A DNA stretch of 17,190 nt from CAG-826 sp964546565 (GCA_964546565.1 CAZJKC010000037.1:1-17190), one strand, 5' to 3'; counted from the stretch's first letter, positions 6,655-15,567 are shown. The notes: generated by a model from the letters alone, not told the origin. Translations and numbers: made by a program.

Positions 6655-7491
6655 TTATATAAAAGAATAGATACGAACATAATCAACTTTCATTTCACAT
6701 GAAATAAAATCATCTGGCGGTAAGGTATTATTATCAAAATTCCCACCAACTGCCATATTTAACAAAATATGGAAATCCCAATCAAATGGTGCCGTCCGTG
6801 AATCCGGATCACTACCGGTTATCCATTGAGGCCTGGTTCCTTCGTTTGATAAACTAAAAAATAAGTTATCATCGACATACCAACGCATTTCTAATTCTTC
6901 CCATTCTAATGCATAAACATGGAAATCATTAATAGTTGAACCATCTTTCATCTCATATGTACGGGTTTCATATTTATGAGTACCTACGGCTCCATAATGT
7001 AAAGCCGCGCTCGTGAAGTTATTGAGACGTCCGCGAGCTTCCATGATATCAATCTCACCGGAACTTGGCCATGTTCCGTAAGGATTATCACTTTCTGGTA
7101 ACATCCAAAAGGCCGGCCACATACCCTCAACTTCTGGAAGAGAAATACGTGCTTCAATACGACCATACTTTGTTTTAACTTTTCCTGACGTTGATAAGCG
7201 TGCTGAAGTATATTCTTTACCACCAGCACTTTCTTTTTTAGCAGTAATAATTAACATCGAATCTTCAACGCGAACATTTTCTTTTTGATAAAACTGTTCC
7301 TCTTCATTTCCCCATCCAGGATTACCATAAGCTGTACCATCACCAAGCATATAATTCCAATACTCTTCATTAAGCTCATGACCATCAAAGTCATCATAAA
7401 ACACAATAGTCATGTTTTCTTTTTTATTACATGACGCTAATAAAGGATTTAAAATTACCAATAGAAAGAAAAGATTTACTATTTTTTTCAT
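6655..7491 (-). CDS. GH16 endo-beta-1,3-glucanase lipoprotein, single domain
   Basis: This 278-residue protein is a compact GH16 glucanase attached to the outer face of the membrane. The signal peptide ends in a good lipobox (LASC, Cys21), and the catalytic domain follows almost at once with no linker or binding module. GH16 landmarks are FYDDFDG, WGNEEEQFYQ, WPAFWMLP and the catalytic motif GEIDIME, with Glu146, Asp148 and Glu151; the E-x-D-x-x-E spacing is the laminarinase type. HILLNMAVGG and DYVRIY near the C-terminus are also typical. The ribosome-binding site GGAGA overlaps the TAG stop of the phosphorylase gene ten bases upstream, which suggests coupled translation. With a short tether it should act close to the membrane, perhaps trimming oligosaccharides passed on by the longer CBM-bearing enzyme; that division of labour is inferred. 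Confidence 0.93.
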   Translation of the reverse strand: MKKIVNLFFLLVILNPLLASCNKKENMTIVFYDDFDGHELNEEYWNYMLGDGTAYGNPGWGNEEEQFYQKENVRVEDSMLIITAKKESAGGKEYTSARLSTSGKVKTKYGRIEARISLPEVEGMWPAFWMLPESDNPYGTWPSSGEIDIMEARGRLNNFTSAALHYGAVGTHKYETRTYEMKDGSTINDFHVYALEWEELEMRWYVDDNLFFSLSNEGTRPQWITGSDPDSRTAPFDWDFHILLNMAVGGNFDNNTLPPDDFISCEMKVDYVRIYSFI

Positions 7492-7501
7492 AATCTATCT
7501 C

Positions 7502-10500
7502 CTAAATTATATCGACATCAATTTGCTTAATCTTGCCATCACGAATGGCATACGCAATATCGGAAGGAACTATGGAATAGCGAACATTGTTGATGGTATA
7601 AATAAGTCGCGAAGGTTCATAAGTTGATTGCTTTTTCAAGTTATGATAAATGACTTTTGTTGCTCCCAAAAGCATAAAGCTTACTTCATTATTTGCATCG
7701 AATAAATCAATATGAAGATGCGGATCCAAATGGAATGTTAATTGACCATCAACCATTTCAAAAAGGGAATCACCGATAAATAATAACGCAAACATATTCA
7801 TCATTTCCGCATTAGCCCCAGTTAAACGTGCAAAGAATCCTTGACCATGTTTTGATTCATCAGGATTACATGTCGGGACAATAAATGAACTATTCTCAAT
7901 CGGATTACGACCATATACTTCTGGTTTCATATATATAGGATAATTCTTTTTAATTTCTTCATAAAATTCATCATATAAGCCAACTTTTAATAAGCCTAAT
8001 AAATATTTATATGTCATGTGTAAGAAATCACATTCTCTTTCAAGCCATCCTTTAGTAAAAGCATGAACTCTTCCTATTTCAAAAGGGGCATCGTCAATGG
8101 TAGCACATGTCTTATATATTCCTAATTTCTTATCATAAATATCGCTATTCTTGATACATAAATAATCTTTTTTATCAAAGAATGACTTACCTAACTTTTC
8201 TAAACGTGCTGAAGCTTCTAAAAATGGTGGTATGGTAACTAAATCAAAACCTTTCACATGAACAATATCTTGTCCATCTTTATCTTTTAATAATTCATAA
8301 TCGCTAACTTTATAAATTAAATAGGAAGGAATAATACCATTTCCTAAATCTTTAGCTTTGCGAATACCTGTCTCTAATATTAACGCAATATTATGAAGAG
8401 TATGAATTACTGATTCCATATCCACTTCTTCTAATTCTCCGGAAACACATTCTTTAATCGCTTCCCGATATTCTTCGCGTGCCGTTGTCGCGTTATCCCA
8501 ATAATTAAATGAATTTATCTTTTTATTTAAGTATTGATCGATTAATTCATTTATTTTTAAATAAAATTGCTTTTGTTCCTTAAGCATCGAAAAACTCTTA
8601 ATGGATAATTGTGTAAAATAATTGCTTGCAAATTGTACCAATCGCAATAATTCGATAGTTTCTGACATACCCGAAGCAAATAAGCCCGGTAAACCATTCA
8701 TCGCATCATTCCAACCTGGTTTTTCACATTCCATTTCAATACCATATTGATAAGAATCTAAACATGAATACTTAATAATAATTAATGAGAATATTTTATT
8801 AAGCAATGTGGTATAAATACGATTCTTATGACAATCTTCTAACCAGTAAGTCTTATTCAAATCATAATGACGTCTTTCACATTCTTTTTTCGTTTTATCT
8901 AAGTCGATAGCACCGTATTGTCGTATTTTGTTTTCATTTATATACTTATACTTAATAGAACGTGGCTCCACAAAGACGGGAGAATAAAAATACGGATAAT
9001 CATTACGCAACAATAATTCTTCCACTTTATCAGGATATACGGAAACAAAATTTTCTAATAAATCAACATTGTATGTCCAATGATCCACCCAATATCCTTC
9101 AGCAAAATTAGCGTCAATTTCTTGCTTGGAATTGGCTAAAAGTAATGAAAAATATGATTCGATATCCATATCAATTTGATCTTTGTTATGCATCAAGAAA
9201 CTATAAAGTTGACTTGGATAATAATGATTCAAAATGGTCTTTAATTCATTTCTTAATGAGGGTGATAAATGGCCTAATATATTATCATCAAAATCATCGT
9301 TTTTAACAAAATATAAAGGCTTTATATTTAAAGGATTTTGGCCATCTGCCTGAATTAATGAGAAGAATAATTTGATATTATAATCTTTAACAAAAGGATA
9401 AAAATATAAATCACTTCGTCTATTTTGATTAACATCGCGGAAATTACCTGATCCGGAAGAATAATAAGTTGAAGGGATTTGAAAACTATTATAATCTCTT
9501 TCCATATCACCATGTTTTCTTCCAAATAAATAATATACTTGCTTATTACCTAAAAGAGTTGGAAAGCCGCCACGTAAGTTATTATCAAAAAATGATTGTT
9601 TTAAATACATATCAAAGAGATGATCACCGGTCTTAACTTCCATTGGTGAAACTAAATCTTTAATTAACTTTTCATTTTCTAAAAATAAATTTGAAAGCGT
9701 TTCAAAGCTTTCTTTTTGCATATTATCAACAAATTCTTCTTCGCTATCGAACATTCCATATAAAGAAATGAAACTATACTCTTCATTAGCTTTTAAAGTT
9801 ATAGCGATATTATGAAAAGCACATGGAAGTTTATTTTCCGTTTGTTGTTTCATCTTAGAAATCTCTTCAAATGATAATTTTTCCCAATTCTCCGGACTAA
9901 TACCCATTTTATCTTGTCCAAATACAACATCTTTATCAACAATACATGATAATAATTGATGATATTGATCAACACTATAAAAACCATTTCCTGAATGCAT
10001 TTCAGCCACTTCTGAATGGTCTGCAGTTGATGTTTTAAACTTAATAAAAGGTCTTTTCTTATCTAATCCCGATATTTCACAATATGCAGCCATTAATGAA
10101 ACTAATTCCTTGTAACAAAAATTAGATAATCCATGTGGGAAAATAATTGGTAAACCATCTAAAATTTGATAAGAAAGCGTTTTATTGCTGCAATTCTTTA
10201 TTGTTACTTTTCTGATTAAACCTGCATATGGGCGATGCGCAACAGTGGTATAAGACACTTGATATGTAAATAATTCATTGTCTTCTTTAATACTAACTGA
10301 TGATGGACTCATCTCCATTGTTTGCGATTCTTGACGATGGAAAAAGGGATAAAAAATATGACCATCCACTTTAACAAATGTTCGAAAAGAACGAAGTGGA
10401 ATATTTTGATAGGCTGATGTCGCACTATCAAAAGGGGTAATTGGTGTATCCTTGTTAGATACACCAAATCCTCCCATAACTTGCCCGACATTCGCATAAA

Positions 10501-10618
10501 ATGCCCATAATGGTTTGCCATCCTCACCAGCAATAGCGGGCAAAAATGACGCAAATGTTTTCGCATTTTGATAATCATTTATAACAAAATGATCACCAAC
10601 ATAACGATATCGACTCAT
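7502..10618 (-). CDS. Large GH94-like beta-glucan phosphorylase, probably GH161-type
   Basis: This 1038-residue protein has no signal peptide and should be cytoplasmic. It looks like an inverting oligosaccharide phosphorylase of the GH94/GH149/GH161 group, which splits beta-glucosides with phosphate to give glucose 1-phosphate. The N-terminal third is strand-rich (FASFLPAIAGEDGKPLWAFY near residue 22) as in the beta-sandwich of these enzymes. The rest is the helical (alpha/alpha)6 barrel. GWND at 635-638 supplies the likely general acid Asp638, and RLTGANAEMMN at 931-941 resembles the C-terminal phosphate-site region. Its length and the N-terminal motif fit GH161 beta-1,3-oligoglucan phosphorylases better than classical cellobiose phosphorylases of about 800 residues. 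GH161 is assigned from memory of the family, so the exact family and substrate are less certain than the phosphorylase role. The start ATG 10618 has the ribosome-binding site AGGGGTG, which overlaps the stop codon of the gene before. It is the only intracellular sugar enzyme in the locus. Confidence 0.83.
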   Translation of the reverse strand: MSRYRYVGDHFVINDYQNAKTFASFLPAIAGEDGKPLWAFYANVGQVMGGFGVSNKDTPITPFDSATSAYQNIPLRSFRTFVKVDGHIFYPFFHRQESQTMEMSPSSVSIKEDNELFTYQVSYTTVAHRPYAGLIRKVTIKNCSNKTLSYQILDGLPIIFPHGLSNFCYKELVSLMAAYCEISGLDKKRPFIKFKTSTADHSEVAEMHSGNGFYSVDQYHQLLSCIVDKDVVFGQDKMGISPENWEKLSFEEISKMKQQTENKLPCAFHNIAITLKANEEYSFISLYGMFDSEEEFVDNMQKESFETLSNLFLENEKLIKDLVSPMEVKTGDHLFDMYLKQSFFDNNLRGGFPTLLGNKQVYYLFGRKHGDMERDYNSFQIPSTYYSSGSGNFRDVNQNRRSDLYFYPFVKDYNIKLFFSLIQADGQNPLNIKPLYFVKNDDFDDNILGHLSPSLRNELKTILNHYYPSQLYSFLMHNKDQIDMDIESYFSLLLANSKQEIDANFAEGYWVDHWTYNVDLLENFVSVYPDKVEELLLRNDYPYFYSPVFVEPRSIKYKYINENKIRQYGAIDLDKTKKECERRHYDLNKTYWLEDCHKNRIYTTLLNKIFSLIIIKYSCLDSYQYGIEMECEKPGWNDAMNGLPGLFASGMSETIELLRLVQFASNYFTQLSIKSFSMLKEQKQFYLKINELIDQYLNKKINSFNYWDNATTAREEYREAIKECVSGELEEVDMESVIHTLHNIALILETGIRKAKDLGNGIIPSYLIYKVSDYELLKDKDGQDIVHVKGFDLVTIPPFLEASARLEKLGKSFFDKKDYLCIKNSDIYDKKLGIYKTCATIDDAPFEIGRVHAFTKGWLERECDFLHMTYKYLLGLLKVGLYDEFYEEIKKNYPIYMKPEVYGRNPIENSSFIVPTCNPDESKHGQGFFARLTGANAEMMNMFALLFIGDSLFEMVDGQLTFHLDPHLHIDLFDANNEVSFMLLGATKVIYHNLKKQSTYEPSRLIYTINNVRYSIVPSDIAYAIRDGKIKQIDVDII

Positions 10619-10628
10619 AAATACACCC

Positions 10629-12089
10629 CTACTCTGCTATAAATGAAGTTGTTAATGGATATTTTAAAGTTGGAAGTTGTCCTTCTTGAATATTCCAAAT
10701 ATTGCTATCAAAGCTTGCATATAATGAAGCTTGTTTTAATTCATCTAATGTTTTCACATCAGAATCAATTACTTGGCCTAAATCAGTATCACCGCTACTA
10801 GGCTTAACCGAACCTAAATGTGTTTGCGTAAAGCATGTATCTGCAAAATATGAATTTGTTGCATCTCCATATATTTGACGATTAAAGGCTAAAGAATAAC
10901 ATGATTGAATTGTTCCCCATGTTTTTCCTGCAAAAGCATATACGCCATTAGAGGCAACACCATTGCTATCAATTTCATTTTGACCTTGAATTGATACTGG
11001 ATTATCCGGGTCAGAATAGTTCATAGCGGGACGATATACATTGGCAAATTGCCATGTTGGATTGTTGATAGCGTCACCGGATGCGGCATGGTCCCATCCA
11101 TTACCAGTTTTTCCAATGTAATCATCGTTATAATCTGTAAAAGTATTAGGAACGGTAATATTTTTTGTCAAACAAATGGTATTAATAATTTGACCTGAGC
11201 CTGCTACAATACCCGCTACTCCACCAATATTACAGTCATTATCATAATAATGTGTACTCATACGAGCTTTGCATGTTTCGGTAATAATACAATTTTCTAT
11301 CAATCCGGAAACGTTTCCGGCTAAGACACCAACAATTGTTCGTCCATAAACGTCAATGTTATCAAATCTTGTATTACGTACAATACCCGATGAGCCAATA
11401 ATTTGAAATAATCCGATATTGTTTCCACTTTGATGTGCTGAATCTTTAAATAATCCACCTGTAAAATAAACGTCTTGAGCCGTTGGTGTATTGGAAGTGG
11501 AATCAGTTGAATAATGTACTTTAGCGTTTTTAACTGTATAACCATTACCATCTAAAACACCATGGAAATATTCGTTTGTGGGATCTTGTTCGGAAGTTCC
11601 AAAACGACCTAAAGGCTCAAAATTGCTAATAGATGATAAATCAATATCATTACCAAGCATATAGAAACCTTGTAAATCATTATTAATATCTTGGAATTCC
11701 TGAGCAGTTTTAATAATTCTTGTGGCGATAAAAGCGGGAATTGTTTCCGTTTTTCCATCTGTATAAGTAACTATAAACTTGCGATTATCACCCGGGTATT
11801 TTTTGATTTCAATTCTTGTCAAGAATTCTTTCGAAAGTGTTAAAATTTGATTTTTAACAGTGATTTCTCCTTTTTCAGATTTGCTACGTCCAAAGCTTAC
11901 TTCTTTAACCGAAGCTGTCGAACTTAACTTATAAAAAACATCATAAACTTCTTCAACCGAGGTATCGTACACTAATTGATTTTCATAAATAACATCCCCT
12001 GGTTGATAACTATTTTTGCTACCACTGCCGCAGCTGCATAAAGTCATAGCAAAGGCAAAAACTGTAAATAATTTAGTTGATTTTTTCAT
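10629..12089 (-). CDS. Surface lipoprotein with X2-like domain and GLUG-like beta-helix
   Basis: The 486-residue protein is exported as a lipoprotein (signal peptide, lipobox LCSC, Cys20). Residues about 60-122 resemble an Ig-like X2 domain: ITVKNQILTLSKEFL is followed by a FIVTYTDGKTETI strand pair. From about 125 onward come degenerate GLUG-like repeats. The first unit has the usual FYMLGNDIDLS...FEPLGRF...FHGVLDGNGYTVKN series, and later turns include NNIGLFQIIG, GRTIVGVLAGNVSGLIENC and NIGGVAGIVAGSG. These suggest a right-handed beta-helix. I see no catalytic residues that I can assign. A Ser/Asn/Asp-rich C-terminal half ends in LPTLKYP. It sits inside the transport-phosphorolysis operon, three bases after the second permease, with AAAGGAT as ribosome-binding site overlapping that gene's end. 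A glucan-binding role is inferred from position; a polysaccharide lyase or hydrolase on a beta-helix scaffold is the alternative. Confidence 0.8.
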   Translation of the reverse strand: MKKSTKLFTVFAFAMTLCSCGSGSKNSYQPGDVIYENQLVYDTSVEEVYDVFYKLSSTASVKEVSFGRSKSEKGEITVKNQILTLSKEFLTRIEIKKYPGDNRKFIVTYTDGKTETIPAFIATRIIKTAQEFQDINNDLQGFYMLGNDIDLSSISNFEPLGRFGTSEQDPTNEYFHGVLDGNGYTVKNAKVHYSTDSTSNTPTAQDVYFTGGLFKDSAHQSGNNIGLFQIIGSSGIVRNTRFDNIDVYGRTIVGVLAGNVSGLIENCIITETCKARMSTHYYDNDCNIGGVAGIVAGSGQIINTICLTKNITVPNTFTDYNDDYIGKTGNGWDHAASGDAINNPTWQFANVYRPAMNYSDPDNPVSIQGQNEIDSNGVASNGVYAFAGKTWGTIQSCYSLAFNRQIYGDATNSYFADTCFTQTHLGSVKPSSGDTDLGQVIDSDVKTLDELKQASLYASFDSNIWNIQEGQLPTLKYPLTTSFIAE

Positions 12090-12092
12090 ATT

Positions 12093-13028
12093 TTATCCTT
12101 TCAATCCTCCTACTGAGGTATTTTCCATAATTGTTTTTGAGAATAAGCAAAATATAATTAAAATTGGTAATAAAGTTAAAATAATAGTGGCAAATAGCAT
12201 AGTATATTTTCCACTTGATTGCATGGTATTAGTTAAATAATATAATCCCACAGCAATTGTTGGCTTTTCTGGTAAATAAATAGAAGGTGTTAAATAATCG
12301 TTCCATAAGCCAATTAATTGAATAATGCTAATGGCAATAATAGGCCCTTTAGCCATCGGAATAATTATTCTAAAGAAAATACGGAAATCACTTGCTCCAT
12401 CTATTTTAGCAGCTTCAACATAAGTCCATGATAAATTCTTAAAAAAGCTATAAAGAAGCATAAAGTTCATTCCAAATCCACCTGAATATAAGAAAATACA
12501 TCCAATGACTGTATTTGATAAATGTAACGATTCCATTAATTGAATTTGTGAAGGAAGAGAACCAACAATGGGAACAATTAATGAGAAAATTACCACACTA
12601 AATATTAAATTACGACCGGGAAACTTGTATTTGGCCACAACATAGGCCGCTGATGATGAAGTGAAAACCGTGACAATTGTACCAATACCTGCAATAATCA
12701 CTGACATTCCCAACATTTGAAAAATGGTATAATCATGCGTCGCTGCATTACTAAACGTAAATGCATTTTTAAAATTTTCAAATGTCCATGTCTTTGGTAA
12801 ACCCATTTGATTAAATCCGAATTCACTTTGAGGCTTAAAAGCATTAATTAAGACCCAAATAAATGGAAAGATAAAGGAAATGGCAAATATTACAAATATG
12901 ATAAACATGATAATAAATAATACTTTTTCGCCACGATGACGTTTATATAAAATATCATGTTTCTTTTCATAGCTCTCTTGCGCCATTTGAATTTTCTTTT
13001 CTTTAATTTTTTGACTAATCATATTCAT
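12093..13028 (-). CDS. Sugar ABC transporter permease, MalG/UgpE type
   Basis: This 311-residue membrane protein is one of the two channel subunits of a CUT1 carbohydrate importer. It has a basic N-terminal tail, then about six membrane helices. The first runs through LFIIMFIIFVIFAISFIFPFI. The EAA loop that docks on the ATPase is at about residues 203-224 (YVEAAKIDGASDFRIFF, ending IIIP). The reading frame is open upstream to 13100, but that part would overlap the previous permease by 71 bases. I therefore start at ATG 13028, one base after that gene's TAA, with GTGG nine bases upstream. ATG 13022 is a possible alternative. It is followed by the beta-helix lipoprotein after three bases. Substrate is inferred from the operon, namely beta-glucan oligosaccharides. 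Confidence 0.92.
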   Translation of the reverse strand: MNMISQKIKEKKIQMAQESYEKKHDILYKRHRGEKVLFIIMFIIFVIFAISFIFPFIWVLINAFKPQSEFGFNQMGLPKTWTFENFKNAFTFSNAATHDYTIFQMLGMSVIIAGIGTIVTVFTSSSAAYVVAKYKFPGRNLIFSVVIFSLIVPIVGSLPSQIQLMESLHLSNTVIGCIFLYSGGFGMNFMLLYSFFKNLSWTYVEAAKIDGASDFRIFFRIIIPMAKGPIIAISIIQLIGLWNDYLTPSIYLPEKPTIAVGLYYLTNTMQSSGKYTMLFATIILTLLPILIIFCLFSKTIMENTSVGGLKG

Positions 13029-13029
13029 A

Positions 13030-13968
13030 TTAAAAATCCACATCCTCATATTTTTTATTAAGTAAATGACGGACAAATACAATAATAGGGGCTCCAACAA
13101 TTGAACAGAACAATCCTAATGTAGCCGGTGTATTTAACGCTGATCCACCACTTTGTTGATAAATGGATAAACCAATAGTCATGGTTTCATATTGTCCTTG
13201 TGTTAAAAAGAAAGGTTGCAAATAAACATTAAAGACCGACATCATTCCTAAAATAAATAAAGTGGTAATAGTTGGCCAAGTTAAAGGAATAATTATTTTA
13301 AAAAATTCTTTCATCGGTTTAACGCCATCCATTTTGCATGATTCTAAAATATCACGTGGAATACGGCTCATACCCGAAGTAAGTAAAATAACATCATATC
13401 CTATACCTGCCCAAATACAAAATATCCATACCATCCATTTTGCTTTTGATCCGATGAAAAATGATGCGCTATTGATACCAAAGACTCCTAATAATTTAGA
13501 TAAATATCCGCTCGTATCAAAAGACAAAGAATATACTAAAGTTAAAATAACAAGTGGCAAAATGTTAGGAATAAAGAAAATAATTTTAAAGAAATTACTT
13601 CCAGCAATCTTTTTAAAAACAAAATAAGAGAAAAACATCGCTATCGGTAAAGTAATTAAACACGAAATAATAAAGTAAACTCCACTAGCTTTAAACATAT
13701 CTTGCGTTATTTCGAGTTTAAAACTCATAAAAAGATCCTTATAGTTTTTAAAAAGATTATTAAATCCCACGAATACAAGCTTGTTTTGAACTGGTTCTTT
13801 AAATGTTAATATAATAGAATTGATATTAACACCAAACCACATTAACAAGAAATGCGCCACCGGATAAAATAACATGGCAATAACAAAGATTGTTGAACCT
13901 TTTATTTTCTTTTTCTTTTTCGGCTTTGGATTATCGTCCACCCTTTGTTCAACATATAATTCAGCCAT
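13030..13968 (-). CDS. Sugar ABC transporter permease, LplB/UgpA type
   Basis: The 312-residue protein is the first channel subunit of the importer. A Lys-rich cytoplasmic tail (residues 15-23) precedes about six membrane helices, the first at about 25-46. The EAA loop lies at about 207-231 (LESCKMDGVKPMKEFF, then IIIPLTWP), which is where the ATPase docks. PNILPLVILTLVYSL is typical of the UgpA/MalF-like group. It begins two bases after the stop of the binding-protein gene and only a weak AAAG precedes ATG 13968, so translational coupling is likely. Its stop is one base before the second permease. It would pair with that permease and the MsmX-like ATPase encoded later in the operon. Confidence 0.93.
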   Translation of the reverse strand: MAELYVEQRVDDNPKPKKKKKIKGSTIFVIAMLFYPVAHFLLMWFGVNINSIILTFKEPVQNKLVFVGFNNLFKNYKDLFMSFKLEITQDMFKASGVYFIISCLITLPIAMFFSYFVFKKIAGSNFFKIIFFIPNILPLVILTLVYSLSFDTSGYLSKLLGVFGINSASFFIGSKAKWMVWIFCIWAGIGYDVILLTSGMSRIPRDILESCKMDGVKPMKEFFKIIIPLTWPTITTLFILGMMSVFNVYLQPFFLTQGQYETMTIGLSIYQQSGGSALNTPATLGLFCSIVGAPIIVFVRHLLNKKYEDVDF

Positions 13969-13970
13969 TT

Positions 13971-15416
13971 TTAATCTTTAACTCCCGCAGAGCTCATCCA
14001 AAGTTTCCAACCATCTTTAGCGGCTTTAAATATTTCATTACCGACTATTTCTGGAGTATTTTTGTTTGGCTCAGTACAAGCCATTGCGTAATAATATTTA
14101 TTATTAATCCATGGCATAAAGACATTGGTATTCCAAATTGTAATCTTTTCTTTACTAGCTAAATGGAAATTATTAGTTGATAATTTTTCATGAACGGATT
14201 TAATGAAAGTATTATTTTGTTCAATAGCCGATAAATCAATATTAGTGTAATCAAAAGCTAAGAACGCACCTTCTGATTCTTTAACGAATGTTAAGCATGC
14301 TTCATCGCTAGCCATATATGCTAAGAAATCTTTTGCTAAATCTTTATATGGTGTATTTTCAGGAATGATCATCGAATCACCAAAACCAACCATATAATTG
14401 TAGTCTTTCGCACCCGCAGTAGCTTTTGGTGTTTTCATCATAGCGATATCAAATGATAAATCACCATCGATTGATTTTTCAATTTCCTTTTTGGCCCATT
14501 GTGCATAAGGAATCATTGCTGCTTCTCCGGCGGCAAATTTGGCTTGTGCAGAAATAAGTGTTTCACCATATGCATTAGTAGTGGAATATGTATTATCCGA
14601 AATCAAGTTATACCACATTTCATAAGCTTGAATAAATTCTTTATATGCTCCATTAGGATCATACACTTCATATCCTGTTGAAATTTTGCCATCGGCACCA
14701 CGGAATGATTTCCATTGTTCAAGTTTTTCTTCACCCGCTAATTGAGCCCACCATTCAAAAACGATATAATCCCAATAATATTGACGATCTTTTCCTGACC
14801 ATGCAAATGGTTTCACCGTGCCACGATCACCAGCTGGAATTTTAGCGTCCACTATGGTTTGACATAAAGTCTTTAATTCATCATAAGTTGTTGGAATAGA
14901 CCAGTTATTTTCTTCAAACATTTTAACATTATAAACAAGACCGCCAGCACCTTGTGTATAACAAACCTTATAATAATGGTCAGTGCCATCTTTACCAGCT
15001 GTAATTGACATATCAGCCGCACCTTTTACTAAACGTTCTTGGAAGGTTTTACCGGTTCCCTCTATTTCTTTTTCATAAAGATCATCGAGATTAGCCAATA
15101 ATCCCCTAGCAGCAAAGTTTTGCCAATTAATATCATGGGACATATAGATATCATAATCGCTACCTAAGGTAAGTTGGCTTTCTAAACGATCAAGAATTGA
15201 TTGGTCAACTTCCGCTACAACTTTCACACCTGTTTTGTTTTCATATTGCTTAGCAATTTCTTCAATCCAAGATGTACCATATCCACCATCATAGACGCAG
15301 ATACGGATTTCATTTTCTGTTCGACTATCTTCTTTTTCACCACAAGAAGATAAACAAGTAGTCGCACCTAGCAAAGCACAACTAGCAAGTAAAAATGTTT
15401 TAAAATTCATTTTCAT
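13971..15416 (-). CDS. Sugar-binding lipoprotein of the ABC importer
   Basis: This 481-residue solute-binding protein (SBP family 1, the group of maltose- and oligosaccharide-binding proteins) captures the substrate outside the membrane and delivers it to the two permeases. The signal peptide ends in a good lipobox, LSSC, with Cys25 as the lipid site. The mature start EIRICVYDGGYGTSW, then WIEEIAKQYENKTGVKV, is typical. Later NVKMFEENNWSIPTTYDELKTL and FAAGEAAMIPYAQWA are family landmarks. ATG 15416 is preferred over ATG 15410 because GGAGG (15423-15427) lies six bases upstream. It is the first gene of an eight-gene operon reaching 3856 and is expressed from the promoter at 15468-15496. Genes for the importer, phosphorylase and two glucanases downstream imply beta-glucan oligosaccharides as ligands; the residues contacting sugar cannot be identified here. 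Confidence 0.95.
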   Translation of the reverse strand: MKMNFKTFLLASCALLGATTCLSSCGEKEDSRTENEIRICVYDGGYGTSWIEEIAKQYENKTGVKVVAEVDQSILDRLESQLTLGSDYDIYMSHDINWQNFAARGLLANLDDLYEKEIEGTGKTFQERLVKGAADMSITAGKDGTDHYYKVCYTQGAGGLVYNVKMFEENNWSIPTTYDELKTLCQTIVDAKIPAGDRGTVKPFAWSGKDRQYYWDYIVFEWWAQLAGEEKLEQWKSFRGADGKISTGYEVYDPNGAYKEFIQAYEMWYNLISDNTYSTTNAYGETLISAQAKFAAGEAAMIPYAQWAKKEIEKSIDGDLSFDIAMMKTPKATAGAKDYNYMVGFGDSMIIPENTPYKDLAKDFLAYMASDEACLTFVKESEGAFLAFDYTNIDLSAIEQNNTFIKSVHEKLSTNNFHLASKEKITIWNTNVFMPWINNKYYYAMACTEPNKNTPEIVGNEIFKAAKDGWKLWMSSAGVKD

Positions 15417-15439
15417 GATAATCCTCCTCTTGAAACCTA

Positions 15440-15459
15440 TTACGAAAGCGGTTTCTTAA
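15440..15459 (-). promoter_or_regulatory. LacI-family operator at the operon promoter
   Basis: TTACGAAAGCGGTTTCTTAA has the hallmark of LacI-family sites: a 12-base near-palindrome GAAAGCGGTTTC (15444-15455) centred on CG, symmetric except for positions 5 and 8. It lies just downstream of the predicted transcription start (about 15461), where a bound repressor would block the operon. It matches the operator at 15602-15621 (read on the other strand) at 17 of 20 bases. The repressor gene is not in this window. Confidence 0.7.
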
Positions 15460-15467
15460 CTGTTTTT

Positions 15468-15496
15468 ATTATAAATAAAAAAGTCAATTAATGCAA
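15468..15496 (-). promoter_or_regulatory. Promoter of the eight-gene glucan operon
   Basis: On the minus strand, TTGCAT (plus 15491-15496) and a perfect -10 TATAAT (plus 15468-15473) are separated by exactly 17 bases. The start point would be near 15461 and the leader about 45 bases, containing the operator at 15440-15459 and the ribosome-binding site. A TTGACT also occurs in the spacer but is too close to the -10 to serve. Confidence 0.7.
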
Positions 15497-15503
15497 CATA
15501 AAA

Positions 15504-15517
15504 TGTAAGCGATTACT
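15504..15517. promoter_or_regulatory. Near-consensus cre (CcpA) site
   Basis: TGTAAGCGATTACT matches the cre consensus TGWNANCGNTNWCA at 13 of 14 positions, and equally well on the other strand. It lacks the ACGAAAGCG flank shared by the two outer operators, so it probably binds a different LacI-family protein, most simply CcpA. It is eight bases upstream of the operon -35 element. That position could give activation of the operon or repression of the divergent gene. Confidence 0.55.
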
Positions 15518-15567
15518 TTTTGTTTTTTTTATGAGTTTATAATTTATGGAATTAGAGTATAAAAACA

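Noticed and set aside
7412..7627. Plus-strand 71-codon reading frame across the phosphorylase-GH16 junction
   Set aside because: It is antisense to two strongly supported genes and to their coupled ribosome-binding site.
13029..13100. Longer version of the second permease starting at 13100
   Set aside because: It would overlap the first permease by 71 bases, add a non-family N-terminal extension and lacks a better ribosome-binding site than ATG 13028.
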